This document shows positions 1-7,456 of a DNA stretch of 22,375 bases, one piece after another. The notes below the pieces were generated by a model. It was not told the DNA's origin. It saw nothing but the letters and a program-made list of their open reading frames with translations, and ran no database searches. Each line of letters starts with the position of its first letter. Position 1 is the stretch's first letter. The DNA lies in NCBI GenBank assembly GCA_020720525.1, contig DYON01000006.1, positions 4,660 through 27,034 on the forward strand, written 5' to 3'. The DNA comes from Acetofilamentum sp. (GTDB lineage Bacteria > Bacteroidota > Bacteroidia > Bacteroidales > DTU049). A program made the position numbers and the translations under genes.

Positions 1-1059
1 GTTACTGTTAAAAGCAACAACAATTCTTTCCCATTCCAATACAATTTGCCTGTGGCTGTAGGTGCTGGAGATAGTTTGCTTGTTCAGGATATTGTTCAAG
101 CTCGTTTTTATCTTGGTGCCACTGGAGCTGTTTGGATGACACGAGGCTTACATGATTTCAGTGGAGCTCCCGATTGGTATAAAATATCAACAATTAGTGG
201 AACAGCTCAATGTATGGCGGTTTCTGGAGATGGAAATTATTTGTTTGTTGGAACATCCGGTGGAATTCTTTATCGCATTTCGAACTTGTTGTCTATAAAA
301 GATTCAATTTCTGGCGATGTAACCAGTCCTTATAATATTGTTGAGACTAAAAATATTGCTAATGTTTCGGGACGTGCAATAACTTCGATTGCAGTTGACC
401 CAAACGATGCAAGCAATGTTATTTACACACTCGGTAAATACGACCAAACACAGTATGTTTATTTGTCAACAAATGCTCTCGATTCAGTACCTACTTTTTC
501 CAATAAAACTGGAAATCTTCCCAAAATGCCTGTGTATGCGAGTGTTATTGAATTGCACAATGTAAACACTGTTATCTTAGGTACAGAGCTTGGTGTTTTT
601 TCAACCTCAAATATTTCTGCTGCTAGTCCTTCATGGATTGAGGATAACAGCAATTTAGGTAGAGTGCCTGTGTATATGCTTCGCCAACAAACATTGAATT
701 ATCCTTACAATACCAACTACGGTGTTATTTACGCAGGAACTCATGGCCGTGGAGCATTAAAATCGGCAAGTTATGTTGGTTTAGAAGATATCACTTCTTC
801 TTCAGAACTAAACACACTAAATTTGTATCCAAATCCTGCTTCAGAAACAACAAATGTGTCTTTTAAATCTGATGTATCTGGAAATGCAAGTCTTAATGTT
901 TATTCGTTAGACGGAAAACTTGTAATGATTATTCCTGTATCGGTGGTTAAGGGCGATAACAATATTGAAGTCAATGTTTCTCAACTTGCAACAGGAAATT
1001 ATTTTGTTGAAGTTAGTAGTTTTGATTTGTCATTCACCGGTAAACTGTTAAAAAATTAA
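1..1059 (+). CDS. T9SS-sorted surface protein, 5'-truncated, beta-propeller-like
   Basis: The frame is open from the first base, so the true start and any signal peptide lie left of the window; 352 residues are visible. The visible N-terminal part has short beta-rich repeats with phrases such as AVSGDGNYLFVGTSGG, SIAVDPNDASNVIY and VILGTELGVFST, plus YAGTHGRG near 735-760. This pattern is usual in BNR/sortilin-like beta-propellers. From about base 805 to the stop is a type A T9SS C-terminal domain, with LYPNP, then VYSLDGKLV, then LATGNYFVEV and a basic end (KLLKN). In this family the domain directs export across the outer membrane and is then removed. The specific function is unknown. The TTG at 46 is not a likely start because the frame continues upstream of it. 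The next gene follows after 61 bases on the same strand, without a clear terminator between. Confidence 0.85.
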   Translation, partial: VTVKSNNNSFPFQYNLPVAVGAGDSLLVQDIVQARFYLGATGAVWMTRGLHDFSGAPDWYKISTISGTAQCMAVSGDGNYLFVGTSGGILYRISNLLSIKDSISGDVTSPYNIVETKNIANVSGRAITSIAVDPNDASNVIYTLGKYDQTQYVYLSTNALDSVPTFSNKTGNLPKMPVYASVIELHNVNTVILGTELGVFSTSNISAASPSWIEDNSNLGRVPVYMLRQQTLNYPYNTNYGVIYAGTHGRGALKSASYVGLEDITSSSELNTLNLYPNPASETTNVSFKSDVSGNASLNVYSLDGKLVMIIPVSVVKGDNNIEVNVSQLATGNYFVEVSSFDLSFTGKLLKN

Positions 1060-1120
1060 ATTTTGAAGGGGGGTAATTCCCTCATTTTCACTTTTTGTTA
1101 ACTCAGAAAATCAATATCTC

Positions 1121-2581
1121 ATGAAAAAATGGTTATCTGTCTTTTTTATTCTGACAACGATTTCTTTATCGGCTCAGGAAAAAATTTATGCTCCATCTTT
1201 AACTGCGCCAGCAAACGGAGCCATAAATCAGATTGTAAATGTTTTGCTCGACTGGAATCCAGTTGCCAGTGCTGTTAAATATCAAGTTCATCTCGATACA
1301 GCTCCTTCTTTTTCCAATCCACAATCTTCTGTAGCTGTGTATTCAGCTTGGCAGTCTTCTTTGTTGTTTTTTAACACAGAGTATTCATGGCGTGTTAGAG
1401 CAATTGATGCTGCAAGCGACACCTCTGCTTGGTCAAGCGTTCGCACATTTACCGTGGTTTCAAAACCGACATTGTCAACCCCGTACGACAGTTCTGTTGT
1501 TGTTCCTGTGTCGCCTGCAATGAAATGGCTTTCAATGTCTGGTGTTATTGGATATCAGGCTCAGTTCGATTCTGTTAATACTTTTGATAGCCCATTCCTG
1601 AAATCTGAGTTTTTTATCGGTACTGTCGTAATGCGCACTCAAGATAATTATTTTGGAGACCAATATTTTTGGCGTGTTCGTGGAATCAACAATTCAGATA
1701 CTTCCGATTGGAGCGAAATAAGAAATTTTTATACCCGCGACACTATTGCAATCGTTAGCCCTTCAAATGGATTGACCAATGTGCATCCTGTCGATTCAAT
1801 CAAAATTAAAAGTATTTTTGGTGCTACTGGTTACCAATTTGCTTTCGATGACGATGCTGGTTTCTCGAGTCCTTATTATTTCGACTGGGACAGTACTGCT
1901 TTTCATATTATTGGTGGCGATACTATTGCTCGTGGAGCGATGGATACTATTCCTTTTGGAGCCCAATATTGGAAAGTTAGACTTTATAACAACGTTGATA
2001 CTTGTCTATGGAGTTCAGTTCGTACAATCACTACCGTATCTAAAGTAAATATGCTTACTCCTGCCGATGCCGATACTAATGTTCTTGTTACAACTAATTT
2101 TAGTTGGGATGCAATTAGAGGTGCTAAGTTCTATAGTTTAGAATATGATACAATTGCTTCATTTTCAAGTCCCATGAAAGTTAGTTTAAATGTTACGTCT
2201 AATTCCTACGATCCACCCACTAATTTGCTTTCTCGCACCGACTATTTTTGGAGAGTTCGCTGCGCAACTGAAAGCGACACCACTTCAGCATGGGATGAAT
2301 ACAATTTCACAACCTATTTTGGTGTTGGAGTCGAAGAATCTTCAAACGCTTCCTGGAGTGTTTATCCAAACCCAACAAATGGTGTTTTCTACCTTACTAT
2401 CGATGCTTCATCGTCGGCTAGGATTGAAATATTGAATGTTCTTGGCGATGTTGTAATGGCGAAATCAGGTCTTTCTAATGGCTCCAATATGATTTCGATT
2501 GACAATTTAAACAATGGTATCTACATGATGCGCCTTGTGATTGATGGAACTACTTGCACAAGTAGAATCATCAAAAAGTAA
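1121..2581 (+). CDS. Secreted protein with four FN3-like repeats and T9SS sorting domain
   Basis: Complete 486-residue protein. Residues 1-19 form a signal peptide (MKKWLSVFFILTTISLSAQ). Four tandem repeats follow at about 25-112, 115-205, 209-306 and 308-398. Each opens with a proline-rich strand (for example SLTAPANG, MLTPADADTN), has a YQ/YS..D...F.SP segment and closes on an aromatic-W-[RK]-V-R strand followed by W(S/D) and a threonine-rich end. This is a fibronectin type III-like pattern common in Bacteroidota surface proteins. The last 80 or so residues are a type A T9SS C-terminal domain (VYPNPTNG, EILNVLGDVV, LNNGIYMMRL, end IIKK). No catalytic motif is visible, so an adhesin or structural surface role is an inference. 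A strong terminator follows directly. The ATG at 1121 is the only start that retains the signal peptide. Confidence 0.88.
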   Translation: MKKWLSVFFILTTISLSAQEKIYAPSLTAPANGAINQIVNVLLDWNPVASAVKYQVHLDTAPSFSNPQSSVAVYSAWQSSLLFFNTEYSWRVRAIDAASDTSAWSSVRTFTVVSKPTLSTPYDSSVVVPVSPAMKWLSMSGVIGYQAQFDSVNTFDSPFLKSEFFIGTVVMRTQDNYFGDQYFWRVRGINNSDTSDWSEIRNFYTRDTIAIVSPSNGLTNVHPVDSIKIKSIFGATGYQFAFDDDAGFSSPYYFDWDSTAFHIIGGDTIARGAMDTIPFGAQYWKVRLYNNVDTCLWSSVRTITTVSKVNMLTPADADTNVLVTTNFSWDAIRGAKFYSLEYDTIASFSSPMKVSLNVTSNSYDPPTNLLSRTDYFWRVRCATESDTTSAWDEYNFTTYFGVGVEESSNASWSVYPNPTNGVFYLTIDASSSARIEILNVLGDVVMAKSGLSNGSNMISIDNLNNGIYMMRLVIDGTTCTSRIIKK

Positions 2582-2594
2582 TTTGATTTTTTTC

Positions 2595-2630
2595 AAAGAG
2601 GCTGTTTCTTATTGAGACAGCCTCTTTTTT
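2595..2630 (+). terminator. Rho-independent terminator after the FN3-like gene
   Basis: AAAGAGGCTGT (2595-2605) pairs perfectly with ACAGCCTCTTT (2617-2627). Three further pairs (one G-U) extend the stem to 14 bp around a 5-base loop. The T-run overlaps the stem end and runs to 2630. It begins 13 bases after the stop codon at 2581. Confidence 0.9.
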
Positions 2631-2652
2631 ATTCTGATATGGAATAATTTTT

Positions 2653-2660
2653 TATTTTTG
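2653..2660 (+). promoter_or_regulatory. Possible Bacteroidota -7 box (TATTTTTG)
   Basis: TATTTTTG fits the TAnnTTTG consensus and lies 16 bases before the ATG at 2677, just after the preceding terminator. No good TTG -33 element is seen at the usual spacing. The box supports transcription starting here and favours the ATG at 2677 over the TTG at 2706. Confidence 0.35.
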
Positions 2661-2676
2661 CTTTAAATTTTACTGT

Positions 2677-3152
2677 ATGTTTAATTCTTTGATTCCATTG
2701 CTTTTTTGGGGGCATTGCTTTGGCTTGTTCGCAGTTATATTGTAAATAAGCACTACCCCAAAAAGACTAATGCAATGCTCGATACGCTTCCTGCACTCGA
2801 ATCGATTGGAATGGTTCGCGATGCAAATGGCTATAATGGCAAATACCGCGATTTCTTGGTTTATATTTACGCCACGTCTGTTCCTCTCAGTAACCGTAAT
2901 TTCAATAATAATCTATCTGTAGGAAATAAGTTTCAAGTGTGGGTGCTTGCTGCCCCACAGCCTGGAGAACTTAAAGGCGTTGGAGGATTTTTTGGGAAGT
3001 ATTTGGTCTCGGGCGAAAAACCTGGATACGCCATGGTTGGTTTTATTGTGAACTACAACACTACCAGCACTCCAGCCGAAGATATCAAAGTTAAATTGGA
3101 TGCACTTATCGACATTTTGATTCAGAGAAGTATAAAGCCTTATTCGATGTAA
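2677..3152 (+). pseudogene. Small membrane-anchored protein of unknown function, apparent -1 frameshift near its start
   Basis: The main frame (2706-3152, about 148 residues) has only a TTG start and begins inside a hydrophobic stretch. An ATG at 2677 in another frame gives MFNSLIPLLFWG, then reads to a stop at 2743. The two frames join at the T6-G5 run (2702-2712). One extra base there would give a continuous N-terminus ending ...LLFWGALLWLVRSYIV, a good single membrane anchor followed by basic residues (NKHYPKK). The rest is soluble, with a YRDFLVYIYATSVPLSN segment and a glycine-rich GELKGVGGFFGKYLV segment. I do not recognise the family. Either the gene is recently broken, or the assembly has a homopolymer error and the gene is intact. 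It is convergent with the receptor gene that follows. Confidence 0.55.
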
Positions 3153-3153
3153 T

Positions 3154-3169
3154 GTCTTCGGAAGAAGAC
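3154..3169. other. Short perfect hairpin between convergent genes
   Basis: GTCTTC (3154-3159) and GAAGAC (3164-3169) pair perfectly around a GGAA tetraloop, two bases after the stop codon at 3152. There is no adjacent T-run. It may help end transcription or stabilise the transcript, but it is not a standard intrinsic terminator. Confidence 0.3.
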
Positions 3170-3205
3170 TCTTCGCAGGTGCGATTATTTAATCAGTTTT
3201 TGAAA

Positions 3206-5629
3206 TTATTGCGGTACGCTATTCTGTGGAGGCATTTGCGATTGCTCAAGTTCCACTTTTCCTAAGCGAACAGTGATTCCAAAAGTTAAAAACTGACTTT
3301 TTTGCTTCGATGAGCTGCTCGATATATAGCTTGGGGTGTTTGTTTCTGAGCTGTGTTTCATCCAGTTGAAGATATCGTTCATGCCAAGGCGCAGCGAAAC
3401 CATCTTTTTAAACAAATCGGCACTGGCAGTTGCATTAATAAAATAAGTAGGTTCGTTGCTGCCTTGCAAACTTGCCGCAGAGGCGCGATAAATACCCATA
3501 ATATTAAGTCTTATGATTTTGTAGTTCCACATGAAAATCAATTTGCCATCGTAGGTCAAATCGTGTTTGTCAACCGTATAGGAGCCCAAATCTGCATTGA
3601 AGTCCTGGTTGTACAAATTGGCATTGAACATAATTCGATATGCCGGTTTTGGCCGCCATGTGAATGTGAGATCGGCACCAGTGAAAATCTTTTTTCCTGC
3701 ATTAATAAAGGTTGTGTAGATGGTGTATCGGTTGAGTAATGTATCGAAAACACCTTCCGATTTCTGTGTGATATCGAGATTTGTTCTTCGGTGATATATT
3801 GTGGCGCTAATTGAACTTCCCGATTTAAAAAAATGGGCATAGCCAGCCTCGAATGCATCGGTGAACGCAGGGTCGAGATACGGATTGCCTCCATATATCG
3901 ATTCTCCGTCAACTCGATTGATGAAAGGATCGAGACCCCATTGAGGATATTGCACCCGACGCGAATAACTGAGTGAATAGTTATCGTTGTTTTTGGCTGT
4001 TGTACTTAAATGCAGCGTCGGAAAAAATGTACTATATGTGCGATGTAATTTTTCGGTGAGTGCAACCGAAACCATATCGAGGCTTGCAAATTCGTAGCGC
4101 AAGCCAGCTTTATAATTGAGAAATCCTAATGTGTCGCTGTAGGTAGTATAAAGCGCTCCCGAAATGGTTTTTTGGTCGAGATTGTTGGAAAATTCGGCAA
4201 CATACAAAAATTCTTGAGTATCGAAATTGAAGGTGTCGATGGGCGAATTATCGATCGACGGTGAAAATTCAATTTCACATCCTGCTTCCAAAGTCCTGTT
4301 TTTTGCTAGCGGATTCTCGTAGTTGAAGTTGCCCGACATCCAATTGCCTTTCGAATGCGAATTTTCAGTATAGCTCAAGTTGTCCCATGGTTGTACCGAA
4401 AAAAGTTTTTCGTTTGTTTGAAAAGAGTTTCTTGTGTAATCGCCCAAATAACCATCGAATGTGAATTTGTGGCCTTCTTTCTTAAAGCGATGTTCGAGAC
4501 TTACTCCGCCATATAAGTTGCTTCCATCGCCATCGGTTGAACTTGTACGATTGTATTGAAAGACCTCTCCTGTTGACATTGTGCGGGTGCTTGAACCAGT
4601 GTAATTTTGGTTATTGTTGCTAATGGAACCTCCTCCCCAAGCATCGAAAGTCGTGTTTTTATTGATTTCCCAAGTCAGATTCAAGTGACCATAAGTCCAA
4701 CCATAAGAATACTCACTGTCATAGTCGCTTACAAAGCTATATACTGTGTCGCCCTCGTTGAGTAAAAGACCAGATGAATTGGACTCACTTGAGTTGCTGT
4801 ATTCCGAAAAGCTGATATATGTATTAAAGCTGATTTTGTCGTTTCCAATCACAAACGAAGCCCATGGCGAATAGGTAACCTGTGTGCTGCCATTGAAGCC
4901 AAAACTAAACAACAAATTGCGCTTTATTTTTTCTCGAGTAATAATGTTGATAATTCCTCCCGTGCCTTCTGCTCCATAGCGTGCCGATGGATTGGTGATA
5001 ACCTCGATGCGCTCTATGGCATTGGCTGGTAGCTGCTGCAAAAACGATTTCAATCCTTCAGCTTTAATTCGTGAGGGTTTGTCGTTGAGCCAGATTTCGA
5101 CACCCGAAACGCCACGCAATGTGATGTTGCCTTCCATATCGACATATACACCTGGTGCATTCTGGAGTGCCTCGTTGGCAACTCCCCCCTGCACGCTTGG
5201 GTCTTCGCTCACATTGTAGATTTTTTTCTCCCCGTCGAACGAATACATGGGCTTTTGACCAACAATAGTTACTTCGCCCAAATCTTGACTGGCTTTAGGA
5301 ATGGCAAGAATGCCCAGATTCATTTCCTTTTTGTCGGGATCGATGTGAACTGGTTGCAACTGTGTTCCATAGCCCAAATACGAAATGCGAATAAAATAAT
5401 TGCCCGAATCGGGAACCATCAATTCAAAAACGCCCTTGTCGTCGGTGGTCGTTCCAGTAACAAACGATGAATCGGCTTGAAGCAATAATGCAATATTGGC
5501 AAATGCCAAAGGAGTGCTCGCGCTGCTGTCTTGAAGAGTTCCGCGCAGTTTGGTTTGCGACATTCCCGCATGAGATATAAAAAACAACAAGCTGATAATC
5601 AGCAACAATCGGGTAGAAAATGTTTTCAT
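3206..5629 (-). CDS. TonB-dependent receptor, outer-membrane beta-barrel family
   Basis: 807 residues with a signal peptide ending near residue 24 (HAGMSQ). Residues about 28-115 are a carboxypeptidase-regulatory-like beta sandwich (LRGTLQDSSASTPLAFANIALL, GVFELMVPDSGNYFIRISYLGY). A TonB plug-like domain follows at about 118-235, with NEALQNAPGVYVDMEGNITLRG, IERIEVITNPSARYGAEGTGGIINI and related signature phrases. The remainder is a 22-strand-type barrel with alternating aromatic and polar strands, ending in an aromatic-rich FGITVRLG segment. This layout matches the Bacteroidota outer-membrane beta-barrel family (OMP_b-brl_3 type). There is no SusD partner next door, so it is probably not a glycan utilisation locus. 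The substrate is unknown; peptide or metal uptake is possible given the neighbouring proteases, but this is inference. The ATG at 5629 retains the signal peptide and sits about 20 bases after a -7 box. Confidence 0.88.
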   Translation of the reverse strand: MKTFSTRLLLIISLLFFISHAGMSQTKLRGTLQDSSASTPLAFANIALLLQADSSFVTGTTTDDKGVFELMVPDSGNYFIRISYLGYGTQLQPVHIDPDKKEMNLGILAIPKASQDLGEVTIVGQKPMYSFDGEKKIYNVSEDPSVQGGVANEALQNAPGVYVDMEGNITLRGVSGVEIWLNDKPSRIKAEGLKSFLQQLPANAIERIEVITNPSARYGAEGTGGIINIITREKIKRNLLFSFGFNGSTQVTYSPWASFVIGNDKISFNTYISFSEYSNSSESNSSGLLLNEGDTVYSFVSDYDSEYSYGWTYGHLNLTWEINKNTTFDAWGGGSISNNNQNYTGSSTRTMSTGEVFQYNRTSSTDGDGSNLYGGVSLEHRFKKEGHKFTFDGYLGDYTRNSFQTNEKLFSVQPWDNLSYTENSHSKGNWMSGNFNYENPLAKNRTLEAGCEIEFSPSIDNSPIDTFNFDTQEFLYVAEFSNNLDQKTISGALYTTYSDTLGFLNYKAGLRYEFASLDMVSVALTEKLHRTYSTFFPTLHLSTTAKNNDNYSLSYSRRVQYPQWGLDPFINRVDGESIYGGNPYLDPAFTDAFEAGYAHFFKSGSSISATIYHRRTNLDITQKSEGVFDTLLNRYTIYTTFINAGKKIFTGADLTFTWRPKPAYRIMFNANLYNQDFNADLGSYTVDKHDLTYDGKLIFMWNYKIIRLNIMGIYRASAASLQGSNEPTYFINATASADLFKKMVSLRLGMNDIFNWMKHSSETNTPSYISSSSSKQKSQFLTFGITVRLGKVELEQSQMPPQNSVPQ

Positions 5630-5651
5630 AAATGTGCGTTGTTACATTCTG

Positions 5652-5659
5652 CAAACTTA
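5652..5659 (-). promoter_or_regulatory. -7 box for the TonB-dependent receptor (TAAGTTTG)
   Basis: On the minus strand TAAGTTTG, followed by C, is a perfect TAnnTTTG match. It lies 22 bases upstream of the ATG at 5629. The upstream -33 region is T-rich (TTTT 21 bases before) without a strict TTTG. It shows that the receptor can be transcribed separately from the gene ending at 5739. Confidence 0.55.
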
Positions 5660-5738
5660 CAAATTGTATAAAAAATAAATAAAAGTTACTTTGTTATCAA
5701 TTTTTACATGAATATTTAAACTAAATAATGTTAAGCAA

Positions 5739-6563
5739 TTATTTTGCAGAAGGATCTTTCACAACAATACATCCAAAGTAGTTTTGCCTGAAAGCATCGA
5801 AGCTGCACGAAATGGTTTTTACATATCCAAATGTCCAAATACTGAATGTGAGTTTTTGATTTTTTTCATCGATTGAAAGTCCTCCATTGTAAATGGCAAA
5901 ATGATTTGATGTAATCGAAAATGTACCCTTCCCATACATTTTTGTGTTGATGAGAATGATGGGGGTTTTGTTGTTTTTGAATGCACTGTCGAGTCTTGCA
6001 ATGCTTGAAGGAACATCTTTTCGAATAGGCCAAAACCCATTCATGTTGTCGAAATCTTTCTCAAAGCCCATTTTCCTTAATGTTCTTCTCACGTCGGCTG
6101 GGAAATTGCTGCCCGACATTCGCTCGTAAAGTTTGCTCATGCGTCCGCCGTAAGGGAGGAAAAAGTTGCTTTTGTTTCGCATGCTAGCCAGTAAAATCCA
6201 ATCGGAGTATGGAATAACGGCCTCCGCAAAAAAATTAACGGCAGTATCGATTATACGGTTCTTCATTTTTAGGCGGTAGTTATTCAATTGTGCCGAACCC
6301 GAGTCGATTAGATTGATTATTAGCTCTTTATAGCCTTCCGGATTGTAGCGAGCGAGCGTCATTGCACACACTGCCATTCCACAAAGATTGGTATAGCCTT
6401 GATCGATAAGGGCAGGATTGTTCATGCGCAATGCAATCTGTTTTAGTAAAACAGAGTCGGAGATTGTGGCTGAAGTAAAATTGAATTGATTGGGCAAAGC
6501 TGAAAGAAGACAAACTACTATTTTTTTTTCACTTCTTCGGTTTTGTTGTCGTAATTCACCCAA
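5739..6563 (-). CDS. Papain-fold-like cysteine protein, possibly toxin/effector related; start uncertain
   Basis: Open frame of 274 codons, overlapping the upstream gene by 46 bases. The first codon is TTG at 6563, a doubtful start. The first in-frame ATG is at residue 47. Visible motifs are DQGYTNLCGMAVCAMTLARY (Cys61 in LCGMA), a following P-E-x-Y segment with IDSGSA, SDWILLASMRN at about 120-130, and TSNHFAIYNGG (His221), then SIWTFG. A Cys near the start of a helix and a late His ahead of beta strands is the papain-like order. From memory, the GxTNLCGxA ... DWxxLASxR pattern resembles cysteine-protease-like domains of contact-dependent or type VI effectors, but I cannot confirm the family. 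Residues 13-24 (KKIVVCLLSALP) look like a weak signal peptide. Its upstream neighbour is a T9SS-tailed protein in the same direction, so they are probably co-transcribed and translationally coupled. Confidence 0.6.
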   Translation of the reverse strand: MGELRQQNRRSEKKIVVCLLSALPNQFNFTSATISDSVLLKQIALRMNNPALIDQGYTNLCGMAVCAMTLARYNPEGYKELIINLIDSGSAQLNNYRLKMKNRIIDTAVNFFAEAVIPYSDWILLASMRNKSNFFLPYGGRMSKLYERMSGSNFPADVRRTLRKMGFEKDFDNMNGFWPIRKDVPSSIARLDSAFKNNKTPIILINTKMYGKGTFSITSNHFAIYNGGLSIDEKNQKLTFSIWTFGYVKTISCSFDAFRQNYFGCIVVKDPSAK

Positions 6564-7309
6564 TATCTGCCTGGCGCTAATGTTGAAATATCTATACTGG
6601 TTTCAGTGCCCGAAAACCATTTAATACCTTTTTCGTCATAAACCTGATACATGGTACTTGCGGAAAAAACAATTTCGTTATCAACTGTTGTTTTCTCCAT
6701 GAAAATTTCAGTTGCTTTTGAATTGAGGCGCACCGAAGGTGAATAGACAATATTTCCTTTTGTATCGACAAGCTTTATGCGGAAAAGATTTTTGCCAAAA
6801 TGAGGAGTTACATTGGTACTGTAAGTATTTAAAAACAGACTATCTTTTGGATTAGTAGAACCAATTCGCACCCATTTCTCCCAGCGAAATTGTTCGACCT
6901 CGAAAACCTCGTTGCCTGGCGAACCTGTAATTGTCCATTCGAGTTTTTCAGATTTTCGATCAATAATAGCAGTAACAAAAGCAAAGTTGCTGCTTGGTTC
7001 CAGTGCTTCCGGGTTGAATACCAGTGGCTTATGCTCGCCGACTATGTATTTAATTGAAACACGTACTTTTTGACCTTGCTCAATACCCAATGCCGAAAAA
7101 TCGATTTCGAATACGCTCGATTGAATTTCGTCGTTGGTTTTGTTTCCATTCACTTCAACACTTTCAACGGCAAAATGATCGCCAATTAATGGATTGATAA
7201 CCACAAGGTTTTTACCAAAATAAAAACCATCTAATGTCATTTGATCAACAACATTAGCTTTAGCTATCATGAATGAAAGAAACAACGTAGTAAAAACCGC
7301 TATCTTCAT
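6518..7309 (-). CDS. Small secreted protein with T9SS-like C-terminal domain
   Basis: 263 residues from the ATG at 7309. The frame stays open to 7387, but the upstream part overlaps the promoter, and only the start at 7309 gives a clean signal peptide (MKIAVFTTLFLSFMIAKA). The middle is beta-rich. It includes DFSALGIEQGQKVRVSIKYIVGEHKPLVFNP and a segment LEWTITGSPGNEVFEVEQFRWEKWVRIGS that reads like an Ig/FN3-type module of Bacteroidota surface proteins. The last 60 residues resemble a T9SS C-terminal domain (YQVYDEKGIKWFSG, IDISTLAPGRYWVNYDN, end KKK), although the usual YPNP motif is absent. The natural basic end at the stop argues that this is a complete protein, not the first half of a longer one. 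Function is unknown. The stop sits directly after an A9 tract. Confidence 0.75.
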   Translation of the reverse strand: MKIAVFTTLFLSFMIAKANVVDQMTLDGFYFGKNLVVINPLIGDHFAVESVEVNGNKTNDEIQSSVFEIDFSALGIEQGQKVRVSIKYIVGEHKPLVFNPEALEPSSNFAFVTAIIDRKSEKLEWTITGSPGNEVFEVEQFRWEKWVRIGSTNPKDSLFLNTYSTNVTPHFGKNLFRIKLVDTKGNIVYSPSVRLNSKATEIFMEKTTVDNEIVFSASTMYQVYDEKGIKWFSGTETSIDISTLAPGRYWVNYDNKTEEVKKK

Positions 7310-7340
7310 GCAAAATTGTTTGATTATACCCATACAAGTA

Positions 7341-7368
7341 CAAAAGTACAAAATTGGCTTCAATGCAA
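7341..7368 (-). promoter_or_regulatory. Promoter for the minus-strand T9SS protein (TTG-N17-TACTTTTG)
   Basis: On the minus strand, TTG (7366-7368) is followed after 17 bases by TACTTTTG (7341-7348), a full TAnnTTTG match. The box lies 31 bases upstream of the ATG at 7309. Transcription would begin near 7333, which rules out a start codon at 7387. The 147-base divergent gap to the C25 gene holds this promoter; I found no convincing plus-strand box in it. Confidence 0.6.
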
Positions 7369-7456
7369 CAAGAAAACTTTTCAACAATTGGGATTATTTT
7401 TCTACATTGCAACCAAATTTTACAACTGTTGTCTTTCAATCATAACCAACCCGACT

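Noticed and set aside
1060..1120. Terminator between the first two plus-strand genes
   Set aside because: AGGG/CCCT around 1066-1082 is only a 4-bp stem with a long loop; too weak to call.
2702..2712. Programmed -1 frameshifting at T6-G5
   Set aside because: The codons at the run (TTT TGG GGG) do not re-pair well in the -1 frame in both sites, and no downstream stimulatory hairpin is evident; a broken gene or read error is simpler.
7310..7387. Upstream extension of the minus-strand T9SS protein to 7387
   Set aside because: The -7 box at 7341-7348 lies inside it, so those codons are not transcribed; the signal peptide starts at 7309.
7316..7456. Upstream extension of the first C25 protease to 7316
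   Set aside because: It would put 47 residues before a clear signal peptide and overlaps the divergent promoter.
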